DNA from: Alphaproteobacteria bacterium
GTDB taxonomy: Bacteria > Pseudomonadota > Alphaproteobacteria > ATCC43930 > CGMCC-115725
DNA length: 11,792 nucleotides
Assembly (NCBI GenBank): GCA_005888425.1
Contig: VAZF01000101.1
Span: 1 to 11,792, forward strand
Direction: 5' to 3'
Shown here in pieces: positions 1-6,603 of this stretch. A program made the translations under genes and the position numbers. The stretch's first letter is position 1. Each line of letters opens with the position of its first letter. The notes under the pieces were generated by a model. That model ran no database searches. It saw only the letters and a program-made list of their open reading frames with translations, and was not told the DNA's origin.

Positions 1-32
1 CAGGCAATGACGAGAATATATGCCCACGACAT
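1..32 (-). CDS. N-terminus of a membrane protein, probably K+-insensitive H+-translocating pyrophosphatase (partial)
   Basis: Only the first 11 codons are inside the window, reading M-S-W-A-Y-I-L-V-I-A-C, a start that looks like the beginning of a transmembrane helix. A ribosome site GAGGGAA lies about 8 bases before the ATG, which supports a real start. Membrane-bound pyrophosphatases (HppA) pump protons using pyrophosphate, begin with just such a helix, and are a frequent neighbour downstream of thiL in alphaproteobacteria. The identity therefore rests on context and a short hydrophobic start, not on motifs. It could be any other membrane protein. An intrinsic-terminator-like hairpin ends about 30 bases upstream of the start codon, so the gene either has a leader containing that hairpin or depends on read-through from thiL. 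Confidence 0.5.
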   Translation of the reverse strand, partial: MSWAYILVIA

Positions 33-61
33 CCGCAGTTCCCTCAGTAGCGGTCGGAAGG

Positions 62-105
62 AAAAAACCTGCCGCGAGCGCGCGCCCGGCGCGGCGGGGG
101 CAGGT
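62..105 (-). terminator. Intrinsic terminator after thiL
   Basis: On the minus strand, ACCTGCC and GGCAGGT form a perfect outer stem around a very GC-rich interior with further GCCGCG/CGCGGC pairing. Six T residues follow directly. It lies about 110 bases after the thiL stop and ends about 30 bases before the next start codon. Confidence 0.75.
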
Positions 106-214
106 CACTGCGGCAACATGCCAGAAGCCCCACAATGAGGCAACCGCGCGATCTGCCTCTGGTTCCCTTCAACCAACAGGATTGCGCCAAACCCGGTTGC
201 GCGGGGGCTCGCGT

Positions 215-1195
215 TCAGAAGTGCCGGTAGCCGGTTTCGGCCAGCGAAACCTCTTTCCCAGCGGCATTGACGAGGCGGACACCAGCGCCCTTCTCGACAT
301 TGCCGATCGCGGTTATCGGCAGGCCAAGCTCTTGCGAGAGGCGGCGGATTTGGTCGGCGGCATTGAGCGGAGCGGTAAACAGCAACTCGTAATCGTCGCC
401 TGCGGTCGCGAGGTGCCCCGGCAGATCGGGATCGGCGGAGGCGAGCTGTCGCGCCGCCGGCAATAACGGCAGCTGAGTCAGGCTGATTGTCCCGCCGACC
501 TGCGAGGCCTCGCAGATATGCCCGAGATCGGCGACAAGCCCGTCCGAGACATCGAGCATCGCATGGGCGATGCCCGCTAGACGGGGCCCCAGCTCGACCC
601 GAGGCTCCGGCAGTTGGAAGCGCCGAATCAGCGCGGTTCGCTGTTCGGCGGGGAGCGAGGGGTAAGTGCCGCGCAAGATCGCGAGGCCAAGGAATGCGTC
701 GCCGATGGTGCCGGTGACCCAGATCTGATCGCCCGGCCGTGCGCCGCTGCGGCGGATCTCGGCGCCGATGGCGACTTCGCCGATCGCCGTCAGCGACAAT
801 ACCGCCGGTCCGTCGGTCGCAACCGAGTCGCCGCCGAGGAGGTCGATCCCGTATAGGCGCTGATCCTCGGCGAGCCCCCCGGCAAATTTCTCGACCCAAT
901 CGTCGCCGATCGCCGCCGGCAAAGCCGTCGTCAAAAGATAATGGCGCGGCCGCGCGCCCATCGCGGCGAGATCCGACAGGTTGACGCGCAGCAATTTGCG
1001 CGCGACGAGATCGGGCGGATCGTCGGGCAGGTAGTGCACGCCGGCAACGATCGCGTCGACGGTGACGACGAATTGCTGCCCCGCCTTGCACGGGATCAGC
1101 GCCGCATCATCTCGAAGAGCGAGCCCGCCGGGCCCGGCGAGCGGCGCGAAGAAGCGCCGGATCCGGCCGAATTCGCCGAGCCCGCCGCCTTTCAC
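215..1195 (-). CDS. thiL: Thiamine-monophosphate kinase
   Basis: ThiL phosphorylates thiamine monophosphate to thiamine diphosphate with ATP, the last step of cofactor synthesis, in the cytoplasm. The 326-residue product has normal family length and shows the PurM/ThiL-type motifs in order: acidic metal-binding pair D29-D30, D47 and H54 in the TVDAIVAGVHY stretch, NLSDLAAMGA at 72-81, GGDS at 121-124, DVSDGL at 215-220 and AGDDYELLFT at 265-274 (the counterpart of the GEDYEL box of the E. coli enzyme). The start is a GTG at 1195 with an AGGA ribosome site upstream, 6 bases after the nusB stop, so translation is probably coupled to nusB. It is the last gene of the ribE-ribH-nusB-thiL unit and is followed by an intrinsic terminator. 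Confidence 0.95.
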   Translation of the reverse strand: MKGGGLGEFGRIRRFFAPLAGPGGLALRDDAALIPCKAGQQFVVTVDAIVAGVHYLPDDPPDLVARKLLRVNLSDLAAMGARPRHYLLTTALPAAIGDDWVEKFAGGLAEDQRLYGIDLLGGDSVATDGPAVLSLTAIGEVAIGAEIRRSGARPGDQIWVTGTIGDAFLGLAILRGTYPSLPAEQRTALIRRFQLPEPRVELGPRLAGIAHAMLDVSDGLVADLGHICEASQVGGTISLTQLPLLPAARQLASADPDLPGHLATAGDDYELLFTAPLNAADQIRRLSQELGLPITAIGNVEKGAGVRLVNAAGKEVSLAETGYRHF

Positions 1196-1201
1196 CGTTT
1201 C

Positions 1202-1699
1202 CTACAATTCGCTGCCGCGCAGCGTGCGCGCGAGGTGGTCGAGAACCCCGTTCGCCAGCCCCGGCTCGCTGCCGGTGAAGAAGGCATAAGCGATGCCGAC
1301 ATATTCGCTCATTGTCACGCGTGGCGGGATGTCCGGCCGGCGCGCCAGCTCGTAGGCGCCGGCCTCGAGGATCAGCCGCAAGATCCTTTCGAGGCGATCC
1401 AACGGCCATTCCTCGCTGAGCGCGGCCGACAGCGTCTCGTCGAGCCGCTCACGGTCGCCGCGGACGCCGCGGACGATATCGGCGAACAATTCGGCATCAG
1501 CTTCGCCGTAGAGCTCGCCATCGATCTCGCGGCCCAGCCGGTCGCGGACAAATTCGCGGATAACCGCCTCGGTGCCGAGGCCGGGATTAAGCTCGAGTTG
1601 ATAGAGCGCCTGCACGGCAGCAAGGCGCGCAAGGCGGCGCCGGCTCGCGCCGCCCTGCCGTCCGCCCGAGCCAGTCACCGCAGGCGCCGTTGCGCTCAC
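1202..1699 (-). CDS. nusB: Transcription antitermination factor NusB
   Basis: NusB pairs with NusE (ribosomal protein S10) on boxA RNA to build the rRNA antitermination complex. The 165-residue product is all-helical in appearance and has the family landmarks: an Arg-rich start leading into LARLAAVQALYQLEL (about 23-37), the EEWPLDRLERILRL segment (96-109), EAGAYEL (112-118), IPPRVTMSEYVGIAYAF (124-140) and the C-terminal GLANGVLDHLAR. I chose the GTG at 1699, whose first bases overlap the ribH stop codon (GTGA) and which is preceded by GAGGGCGG. The longer open frame upstream only runs over ribH in another frame. The first roughly 20 residues are a Gly/Ser/Arg-rich extension before the conserved fold. 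Confidence 0.93.
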   Translation of the reverse strand: MSATAPAVTGSGGRQGGASRRRLARLAAVQALYQLELNPGLGTEAVIREFVRDRLGREIDGELYGEADAELFADIVRGVRGDRERLDETLSAALSEEWPLDRLERILRLILEAGAYELARRPDIPPRVTMSEYVGIAYAFFTGSEPGLANGVLDHLARTLRGSEL

Positions 1700-2157
1700 C
1701 GTCCGCCCTCGGTGAACCGGCGCTTCAATTCGACGAGAGCTAGGCAGGCGCGGACCGCGCGACCGCCCTGATCGCGGCCGCCATGGTCCACGGCGGGCGA
1801 GGCGCGCACGAGGGCCTGCGCTTCGTCCTCGCAGGTCAGAATGCCGAACCCCACAGCAAGACCGTCGCGCGATCCCAATTCCTGGATCGCGCGCGCGGTC
1901 TCGTTGCAGATGTGGTCGTAGTGGGTCGTCTCGCCGCGGATGACGCAACCCAGCGCGACATAGCCGTCATACCGAGCGCCCGCTTTGGCCGCCATCGCGA
2001 TCGCCACCGGGACTTCAAACGAGCCGGGGACCGATATGACCTCGCAGGTCGCGCCCGCCTCGGCGACGACGCGCTCGGCGCCACGCCGCAGATCGGCGGC
2101 GATGTGCTCATAGAACAGGGCCTCGACGAGCAGCAGATGCGGGGGCTTCGCGCTCAT
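1696..2157 (-). CDS. ribH: 6,7-dimethyl-8-ribityllumazine synthase
   Basis: Lumazine synthase condenses 5-amino-6-ribitylaminouracil with 3,4-dihydroxy-2-butanone 4-phosphate, the penultimate riboflavin step, and usually forms pentamers or 60-mer shells. The 153-residue product is typical in length. It shows VPGSFEVP (43-50), GCVIRGETTHYDH (70-82) with the catalytic-type histidine H79, and FGILTCEDEAQALVRA (104-119), whose R118 aligns with the phosphate-binding arginine of the family. The usual Asn/Asp-Lys-Gly of the C-terminal helix reads D129-Q130-G131, so the lysine is replaced. The ATG overlaps the ribE stop (ATGA), and the gene overlaps nusB by 3 bases, indicating translational coupling along this unit. 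Confidence 0.96.
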   Translation of the reverse strand: MSAKPPHLLLVEALFYEHIAADLRRGAERVVAEAGATCEVISVPGSFEVPVAIAMAAKAGARYDGYVALGCVIRGETTHYDHICNETARAIQELGSRDGLAVGFGILTCEDEAQALVRASPAVDHGGRDQGGRAVRACLALVELKRRFTEGGR

Positions 2158-2774
2158 CCGTTTGTCCTTTCCGCGCCAGAGACGTCGAGCAGTCGGGCAA
2201 CGTAACGGGCGATCGTATCGATTTCGAGATTCAGGCGCTGACCCGGCGTTGCCTCGCCTAGACTGGTATGAGCCAGTGTGTAGGGGATGATGTTGACGCC
2301 GAAGCGCCCCCCTTCAACCTCGTTGACGGTGAGACTGACGCCGTCGAGCGCCACCGATCCTTTCGGGGCGATGTAGCGCGCCAACTCCGCCGGTGCCTCG
2401 ATCGTGAAGCGGATCGAGTCGCCCTCCGGCCGCCGCTCAACGAGCTGCGCGACACCGTCAACATGCCCGGAGACGAGATGGCCGCCAAGCTCGTCGCCGA
2501 GCCGCAACGCGCGCTCGAGATTGACTGGAGTCCCTTCGGTCCATTCGCCCAGGGTGGTGCGCGCCAAGGTCTCGGCCGAAGCCTCGACCGTGAAAACGCC
2601 GGGCTCGATGGCTATCACCGTCAAGCACGGGCCGGAACAGGCGATCGAGGCGCCGGGCACGATCTCATCAACCGGATATGCGGTCGCGATCGTCAATTCG
2701 CAGCCGCCCTCCGGCCCGGTGCCGCGCCGCAGCCGGTGCACCCGGCCGAAATCGGTGATGATCCCCGTGAACAT
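2154..2774 (-). CDS. ribE: Riboflavin synthase, alpha subunit
   Basis: This enzyme dismutates two 6,7-dimethyl-8-ribityllumazine molecules into riboflavin and the pyrimidine substrate of RibH, whose gene follows with a 4-base overlap. The 206-residue protein has the two lumazine-binding barrels expected. The first starts with the signature MFTGIITDFG and contains CSGPCLTV (46-53). The second starts near 93 with GDELGGHLVSGHVDG and contains ALDGVSLTVNEV (142-153). The C-terminal helix, NLEIDTIARYVARLL (182-196), is the trimerising one. The ATG is preceded by AGGG. It is the first gene of its unit because the next gene upstream (the 94-residue secreted protein) runs the other way. In some species the gene is called ribC. 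Confidence 0.96.
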   Translation of the reverse strand: MFTGIITDFGRVHRLRRGTGPEGGCELTIATAYPVDEIVPGASIACSGPCLTVIAIEPGVFTVEASAETLARTTLGEWTEGTPVNLERALRLGDELGGHLVSGHVDGVAQLVERRPEGDSIRFTIEAPAELARYIAPKGSVALDGVSLTVNEVEGGRFGVNIIPYTLAHTSLGEATPGQRLNLEIDTIARYVARLLDVSGAERTNG

Positions 2775-2810
2775 GGCCCTAAGCTAGAAGCGTGCTCGCG
2801 CCTGCGCCAG

Positions 2811-2832
2811 CCGTTTCACGAGCCCGTTTCAC
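2811..2832. repeat. Tandem 9-base direct repeat upstream of ribE
   Basis: CCGTTTCAC occurs at 2811-2819 and again at 2824-2832, a 13-base period, 37-58 bases upstream of the ribE start codon. It could be an operator for ribE or for the divergent secreted-protein gene. No RFN/FMN riboswitch signature (the conserved GGTGAAAGTCC-type and ACCGGCGGT-type boxes) is seen here. Confidence 0.5.
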
Positions 2833-2939
2833 TGGGGCGATTTCGGCACGATCGGCGCGCCGCGGTGTTGTTAATGGCAAAGCACCTGAATTCAAACGGT
2901 CAACTCGGCGAATTAGCCGGGCGAATATCTTCGATCTCT

Positions 2940-2957
2940 CGGCCGCGCGAGCGGCCG
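2940..2957 (+). other. GNRA-capped hairpin in the leader of the 94-residue secreted protein gene
   Basis: CGGCCGC and GCGGCCG form a perfect 7-base-pair all-GC stem closed by the loop GCGA, which fits the stable GNRA class. It ends 9 bases before the GGAGG ribosome site, so it does not cover that site. It may stabilise the mRNA or be a transcription factor palindrome in DNA. Confidence 0.5.
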
Positions 2958-2978
2958 CGGCTTGTGGAGGTAGTGCGA

Positions 2979-3263
2979 ATGAAGAAACATCTGTTTGTCG
3001 CCGCTGCGGCCCTGTTGCTCGCCGGCGCAGCCGTTCCGGTCCAGGCCCAGATGTCGGTCAATGACGCCGACGCGAGCGCCGTCAATTGCGGCGCCTTCCA
3101 GCGCTGGGGCGCCGGCGGATGGACCGTCACCAGCCCAACGAGCATGAGCTTTGACAACGGCTCAACGGTGCGTCTCGCGCCCGGCATGAGCTTTGGCCCG
3201 GGCACAACCCAGGGCAGCGTTGCGATCCCGGTCATCCTCGACCGGCACTGCGGCAACCTGTAG
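2979..3263 (+). CDS. Small secreted protein of unknown family
   Basis: This 94-residue product is not recognised. It has a clear Sec signal peptide: M-K-K-H, a hydrophobic Leu/Ala core at about 5-19 and a probable cleavage after V-Q-A at residue 23. The mature part is about 71 residues, rich in Gly, Ser and Thr, with several beta-like stretches (for example W48 to T51 and V82 to L87) and only two cysteines, C37 and C91, which could form one disulfide closing the domain end to end. The start is well supported by GGAGG 8 bases before the ATG. It lies alone on the plus strand between ribE and ribD, divergent from ribE and convergent with ribD (10 bases between the stops). Location is probably periplasmic or extracellular; no function can be given. 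Confidence 0.82.
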   Translation: MKKHLFVAAAALLLAGAAVPVQAQMSVNDADASAVNCGAFQRWGAGGWTVTSPTSMSFDNGSTVRLAPGMSFGPGTTQGSVAIPVILDRHCGNL

Positions 3264-3273
3264 CCGCTCCTCG

Positions 3274-4452
3274 CTACCGTTGTTCCGGGCGGCCGCCTTC
3301 GGCAGGATGGCGCGCCCGGAACGCGGTCATTACGTCTTCACCGACGAATTCGGTTGCTAGCTGCTCGAAACGCGGCATACCGGCGAGCCCATTGGGATCG
3401 AGGCCGGCGACAGCCGGGATGCCATCGCTCCCAAGCAAGAGCGGCGCGTGAAACCAGACCAGCCGATCCACCAAATCGGCGCGCAATAGCGCCGCGGCCA
3501 GGCGACCGCCGCCTTCGACCAGCAGTCGCGTCAACCCACGATCCCCCAATAACCCGAGAGCCGAAGAGAGATCGATCAGGCCTGCCGCATCAGGCTCGGC
3601 AGCGATTACCTCGATGCCGGCCTTCCGAAACAGCTCTTGGCGCGCTGGGTCGGATGAACCGAGCGTCACGATCCAGGTCGGGACCTGCCGCGCGTCGGCG
3701 AGGAGACGGGCAGACGGCGGAATGCGCAATTGCCGGTCGAGGACGACACGCAGCGGCGAGCGGCCGGCGAGCCCCGGCAACCGACAGGTCAGCTGAGGAT
3801 CGTCCGCGAGCACGGTTTCGGTTCCGACGAGAATCGCGTCATGCGTCGCACGCAGGAGGTGCGCCCGCTCGCGCGCGGCGGAGCCGGTGATCCAGCGGCT
3901 CTCGCCGGACGCCGTGGCAATGCGGCCATCGAGCGAGGTGGCGAGCTTTAGAGTCACCAGCGGCCGGCCCAGCCGAACCCGCTGCAAGAAGCCGGCGTTG
4001 AGCTCAGCGGCTTCCGCCGCGCACAATCCGCGTTCGACCGCGAGCCCGGCCTTCCGCAAGCCTTCGATGCCACTGCCGGCGACGCGTGCATCGGGATCTT
4101 CGAGCGCGACGATCACGCGGCGCAGCCCGGCAGCAATCAGCGCGTCGGCGCAGGGTGGGGTCTGGCCCCAATGGCTGCACGGTTCAAGCGTCACATAGGC
4201 GGTAGCCCCTTGCGCCGCCGCCCCGGCGCGCCGCAAAGCTTCCCTCTCGCCATGCGGGCGGCCGCCGCGCCCGGTCCAGCCGCGGCCGACAACGTGACCA
4301 TTGTTCACAATGACGCAGCCGACCGAAGGGTTCGGCCAGGTCGTGCCGAGGCCGCGCCGCGCCAGGGCCAGCGCGGCGCGCATCATCGCGAGATCGGTCG
4401 AGGTGCTGTCTCGGAGGGAGGTCGCGGGCGCCAGGCCGCCGTCAATCGTCAT
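3274..4452 (-). CDS. ribD: Bifunctional riboflavin biosynthesis deaminase/reductase
   Basis: RibD deaminates the GTP-derived diaminopyrimidine and then reduces its ribosyl side chain with NADPH, the second and third steps of riboflavin synthesis. The 392-residue protein has the N-terminal cytidine-deaminase-like domain with zinc ligands H67 (H-G-E, with catalytic E69), C92 and C101 in EPCSHWGQTPPC, and N41-P42 in WPNPSVGCV. The reductase domain starts near 165 with TLKLATSLDGRIA (167-179), then SRWITG (185-190), DAILVGTETVLADDP (205-219) and LLVEGGGRLAAALL (310-323). I chose the ATG at 4452, which overlaps the end of nrdR by 11 bases. The open frame continues upstream only as a shadow of nrdR. 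The second position of the zinc motif is Gly instead of the commoner Ala. Confidence 0.95.
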   Translation of the reverse strand: MTIDGGLAPATSLRDSTSTDLAMMRAALALARRGLGTTWPNPSVGCVIVNNGHVVGRGWTGRGGRPHGEREALRRAGAAAQGATAYVTLEPCSHWGQTPPCADALIAAGLRRVIVALEDPDARVAGSGIEGLRKAGLAVERGLCAAEAAELNAGFLQRVRLGRPLVTLKLATSLDGRIATASGESRWITGSAARERAHLLRATHDAILVGTETVLADDPQLTCRLPGLAGRSPLRVVLDRQLRIPPSARLLADARQVPTWIVTLGSSDPARQELFRKAGIEVIAAEPDAAGLIDLSSALGLLGDRGLTRLLVEGGGRLAAALLRADLVDRLVWFHAPLLLGSDGIPAVAGLDPNGLAGMPRFEQLATEFVGEDVMTAFRARHPAEGGRPEQR

Positions 4453-4900
4453 CCGCGGCGATCCGCCCGACAAATTCGCCGAAATCCTTCGCCTCCCGGA
4501 AATTGCGGTAGACCGAGGCGAAGCGGATATAGGCAACCTTATCAAGTGTCGACAGCGCTTCCATGACCAATTCGCCGACGTCCTCGCTCGGAATCTCGGT
4601 GTCGCCCGAACTTTCGAGTTGGCGCACCAAGGAGTTGATGACGCGTTCCACCCGCTCGGCTTCGACCGGCCGCTTGCGCAACGCGACATAGATCGAGCGC
4701 GCCAGCTTGTCGCGCTCGAAAGGCTCCCGCTGTCCGTTCTTCTTGACGACCGTCAGCTCGCGCAGCTGCACCCGCTCAAAGGTCGTGAAGCGCGCGGCGC
4801 AATTCGGGCAGAAGCGGCGGCGACGGATCGCGCCGCGATCCTCAGTCGGGCGCGAATCCTTGACCTGGGTGTCGTCGGCGCCGCAGAACGGACAGCGCAT
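4442..4900 (-). CDS. nrdR: Transcriptional repressor NrdR
   Basis: NrdR binds NrdR boxes upstream of ribonucleotide reductase genes and represses them in response to bound ATP/dATP. The 152-residue product has the expected layout: an N-terminal zinc ribbon with C3, C6, C31 and C34 (MRCPFC and FCPNC), an Arg-rich stretch between them (RRRR at 26-29), and an ATP-cone domain from about 49 to 139 starting VVKKNGQREPFERDKLARSI. The start is preceded by an unusually strong GAGGAGGAGGAA ribosome site. It lies between glyA and ribD, a standard alphaproteobacterial placement. No NrdR box is visible in this window, consistent with its targets being elsewhere. Confidence 0.97.
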   Translation of the reverse strand: MRCPFCGADDTQVKDSRPTEDRGAIRRRRFCPNCAARFTTFERVQLRELTVVKKNGQREPFERDKLARSIYVALRKRPVEAERVERVINSLVRQLESSGDTEIPSEDVGELVMEALSTLDKVAYIRFASVYRNFREAKDFGEFVGRIAADDD

Positions 4901-4916
4901 TTCCTCCTCCTCGTTC

Positions 4917-4936
4917 CCCGCCGGCGTCGCGGCGGG
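4917..4936 (-). other. Hairpin between glyA and nrdR
   Basis: CCCGCCG and CGGCGGG form a perfect 7-base-pair stem with a 6-base loop in the 44-base gap, ending about 5 bases before the nrdR ribosome site. No T tract follows, so it is unlikely to be a simple terminator. It may mark RNA processing or stabilise the downstream message. Confidence 0.5.
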
Positions 4937-4944
4937 CGTTCATC

Positions 4945-6324
4945 TCATCTCGGCCGCATGCGCCGGTCCATGGCCGGGTAGATCGGAAATCGGGCGCACA
5001 ACCCCTCGACGGCGCGCCGCACGCGTTGCTCCGTCGCAGAATCGCCGCCCGGCTTATTCGACAAGCTCTGCAGGACTTCGCCGATCCACGCCCCGACCTG
5101 GCGAAATTCCGCGGCTCCGAAACCGCGCGTCGTCGCCGCGGGCGAGCCCAAGCGAATGCCTGAGGTGACGGTCGGCTTCTGCGGGTCGAACGGGATGCCG
5201 TTCTTGTTGCAGGTGATGCCGGCGCGCTCCAGCGCCTGCTCCGCGTCCCGGCCGGTCAGCGCAAGCGGCCGCAGGTCGACGAGGAGAAGATGGGTGTCTG
5301 TGCCGCCCGAGACGATCGCGAGCCCCGCCTCAGTGAGCGTCGCCGCCAGTGTTTGCGCATTAGCGACGACGGCGCGGGCATAGGTCGCGAATTCCGGCCG
5401 CAAGGCCTCGCCGAGCGCCACCGCCTTGGCGGCGATGACGTGCATCAGCGGTCCGCCCTGGAGCCCGGGGAAGACCGCGGAATCGATGCGCCGCGCGATC
5501 TCGGGATCCTCGCAAAGGATCATGCCGCCGCGCGGCCCTCGCAAGGTCTTGTGGGTCGTCGTCGTGACGACATGCGCATGCGGGATCGGATTCGGATGCG
5601 CCTTTCCCGCGACGAGTCCGGCGAAATGCGCCATGTCGACCATCAGATAAGCGCCAACCTTGTCCGCGATCGCGCGGAAGCGGGCAAAATCGATGATCCG
5701 CGGATAGGCACTGCCGCCCGCGATGATGAGCCGCGGCTGATGCTGTTCGGCCTGCCGCTCGACCTCGTCGTAATCGATGCGCGCATCCTCGGCGCGCACG
5801 CCATAGCTGACGGCATGAAACCATTTGCCTGACAGGTTGGGCGGCGCGCCGTGCGTCAGGTGGCCGCCGGCGGCAAGCGACATGCCCAGAATCGTGTCGC
5901 CGGGCTTCAGAAGGGCGAGAAACACCGTCTCGTTTGCCTGGGCGCCGGCATGCGGCTGAACATTCGCAAAACCGCAGCCGAAAAGCCGGGTCGCGCGCTC
6001 GATCGCGAGGCGTTCGGCGATATCGACGAATTCGCAGCCACCGTAATAGCGGCGCCCAGGATAGCCTTCGGCGTATTTGTTGGTGAGCGGCGAACCCTGC
6101 GCATCAAGCACCGCCTGCGAGACGATGTTCTCGCTGGCGATCAGCTCGATCTGCGATTGCTGACGCTCGCGCTCGCCGTCGATCGCCGCAGCCAGTTCGG
6201 GATCGGCGGTGGCGACATCGTCGCTGAAAAAACCGGTGGCGCGTTCGGCCAATGACGAAACAGCGGAGGAGATCGCCAGGACAACACCTCTTGTGATCGG
6301 GGTGGCGGCAAACGGAGGCGCCAA
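4945..6324 (-). CDS. glyA: Serine hydroxymethyltransferase
   Basis: GlyA interconverts serine and glycine using PLP and tetrahydrofolate, the main source of one-carbon units. Counted from the outermost start (459 residues) it shows IELIASENIVS (59-69), NKYAEGYPGRRYYGG (82-96), NVQPHAGAQAN (121-131), the PLP-contacting DMAH (230-233) and the Schiff-base lysine K259 in VVTTTTHKTLRGPRGG. The end is certain but the start is not. No in-frame ATG or GTG precedes the conserved FFSDDVATADPEL (32-44). The candidates are TTG at 6324 (coordinates given; GCAGGA abuts it, too close), CTG at 6279 (good AAGAGGTG site at normal spacing, 444 residues) and TTG at 6255 (no ribosome site, 436 residues). Family length favours one of the two inner starts. 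Confidence 0.93.
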   Translation of the reverse strand: MAPPFAATPITRGVVLAISSAVSSLAERATGFFSDDVATADPELAAAIDGERERQQSQIELIASENIVSQAVLDAQGSPLTNKYAEGYPGRRYYGGCEFVDIAERLAIERATRLFGCGFANVQPHAGAQANETVFLALLKPGDTILGMSLAAGGHLTHGAPPNLSGKWFHAVSYGVRAEDARIDYDEVERQAEQHQPRLIIAGGSAYPRIIDFARFRAIADKVGAYLMVDMAHFAGLVAGKAHPNPIPHAHVVTTTTHKTLRGPRGGMILCEDPEIARRIDSAVFPGLQGGPLMHVIAAKAVALGEALRPEFATYARAVVANAQTLAATLTEAGLAIVSGGTDTHLLLVDLRPLALTGRDAEQALERAGITCNKNGIPFDPQKPTVTSGIRLGSPAATTRGFGAAEFRQVGAWIGEVLQSLSNKPGGDSATEQRVRRAVEGLCARFPIYPAMDRRMRPR

Positions 6325-6334
6325 TCCTGCTTCA

Positions 6335-6375
6335 GCCTACCATATGTCGATTACGCATGTCAGCGGCCTACCATA
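6335..6375. repeat. 10-base direct repeat in front of glyA
   Basis: GCCTACCATA occurs at 6335-6344 and 6366-6375. The copies are 31 bases apart, close to three helical turns, so a protein could contact both on one face. The copies lie 11-51 bases upstream of the outermost glyA start. If they are regulatory, this favours the inner glyA starts. Confidence 0.5.
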
Positions 6376-6574
6376 AATCGCGTATCGTCGCGCGCCCGAG
6401 GAATTTCGCCAGAGCCAACCGGCGGGTTGCACTTAAGTCCTCGATCTGATGGGGATTAATACTGTTGGGGTCGTAGGCGATCCGGACATAACAAAGCGCA
6501 AGCTCGATTCTTGCACAATTCAAGTCGTGCACGTCTCCTGCCAAGAATAACTCGGCTTCACGCAATGGTTTCGG

Positions 6575-6603
6575 TTGACAGCAAAAATTCGCTCTGAAAT
6601 TAT
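6575..6603 (+). promoter_or_regulatory. Sigma-70-type promoter of the MucR-like gene
   Basis: TTGACA (6575-6580) matches the -35 consensus at all six positions. A 17-base AT-rich spacer leads to AATTAT (6598-6603), four of six -10 positions. Transcription would begin near 6610, giving a leader of about 32 bases with GAGG seven bases before the ATG at 6642. MucR-type proteins commonly repress their own promoter at AT-rich sites. Confidence 0.7.

Noticed and set aside
181..214. Inverted GCGC...GCGC repeat just after the thiL stop as a terminator
   Set aside because: The arms pair only with bulges and a tiny loop, and no T tract follows; the clear terminator is at 62-105.
105..1091. 328-codon minus-strand open frame inside thiL
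   Set aside because: It is an Arg- and Pro-rich shadow of thiL in another frame, typical of GC-rich DNA.
2268..2978. Plus-strand extension of the 94-residue secreted protein to 331 residues
   Set aside because: The added part runs antisense through ribE and across the promoter region; the signal peptide and the GGAGG site place the start at 2979.
2775..2978. FMN (RFN) riboswitch upstream of ribE
   Set aside because: The region contains GTGAAAC-like words but not the ordered conserved boxes of an RFN element.
4453..4689. 79-codon upstream extension of ribD
   Set aside because: It overlaps nrdR in another frame and carries no RibD similarity; the ATG at 4452 gives the normal family length.
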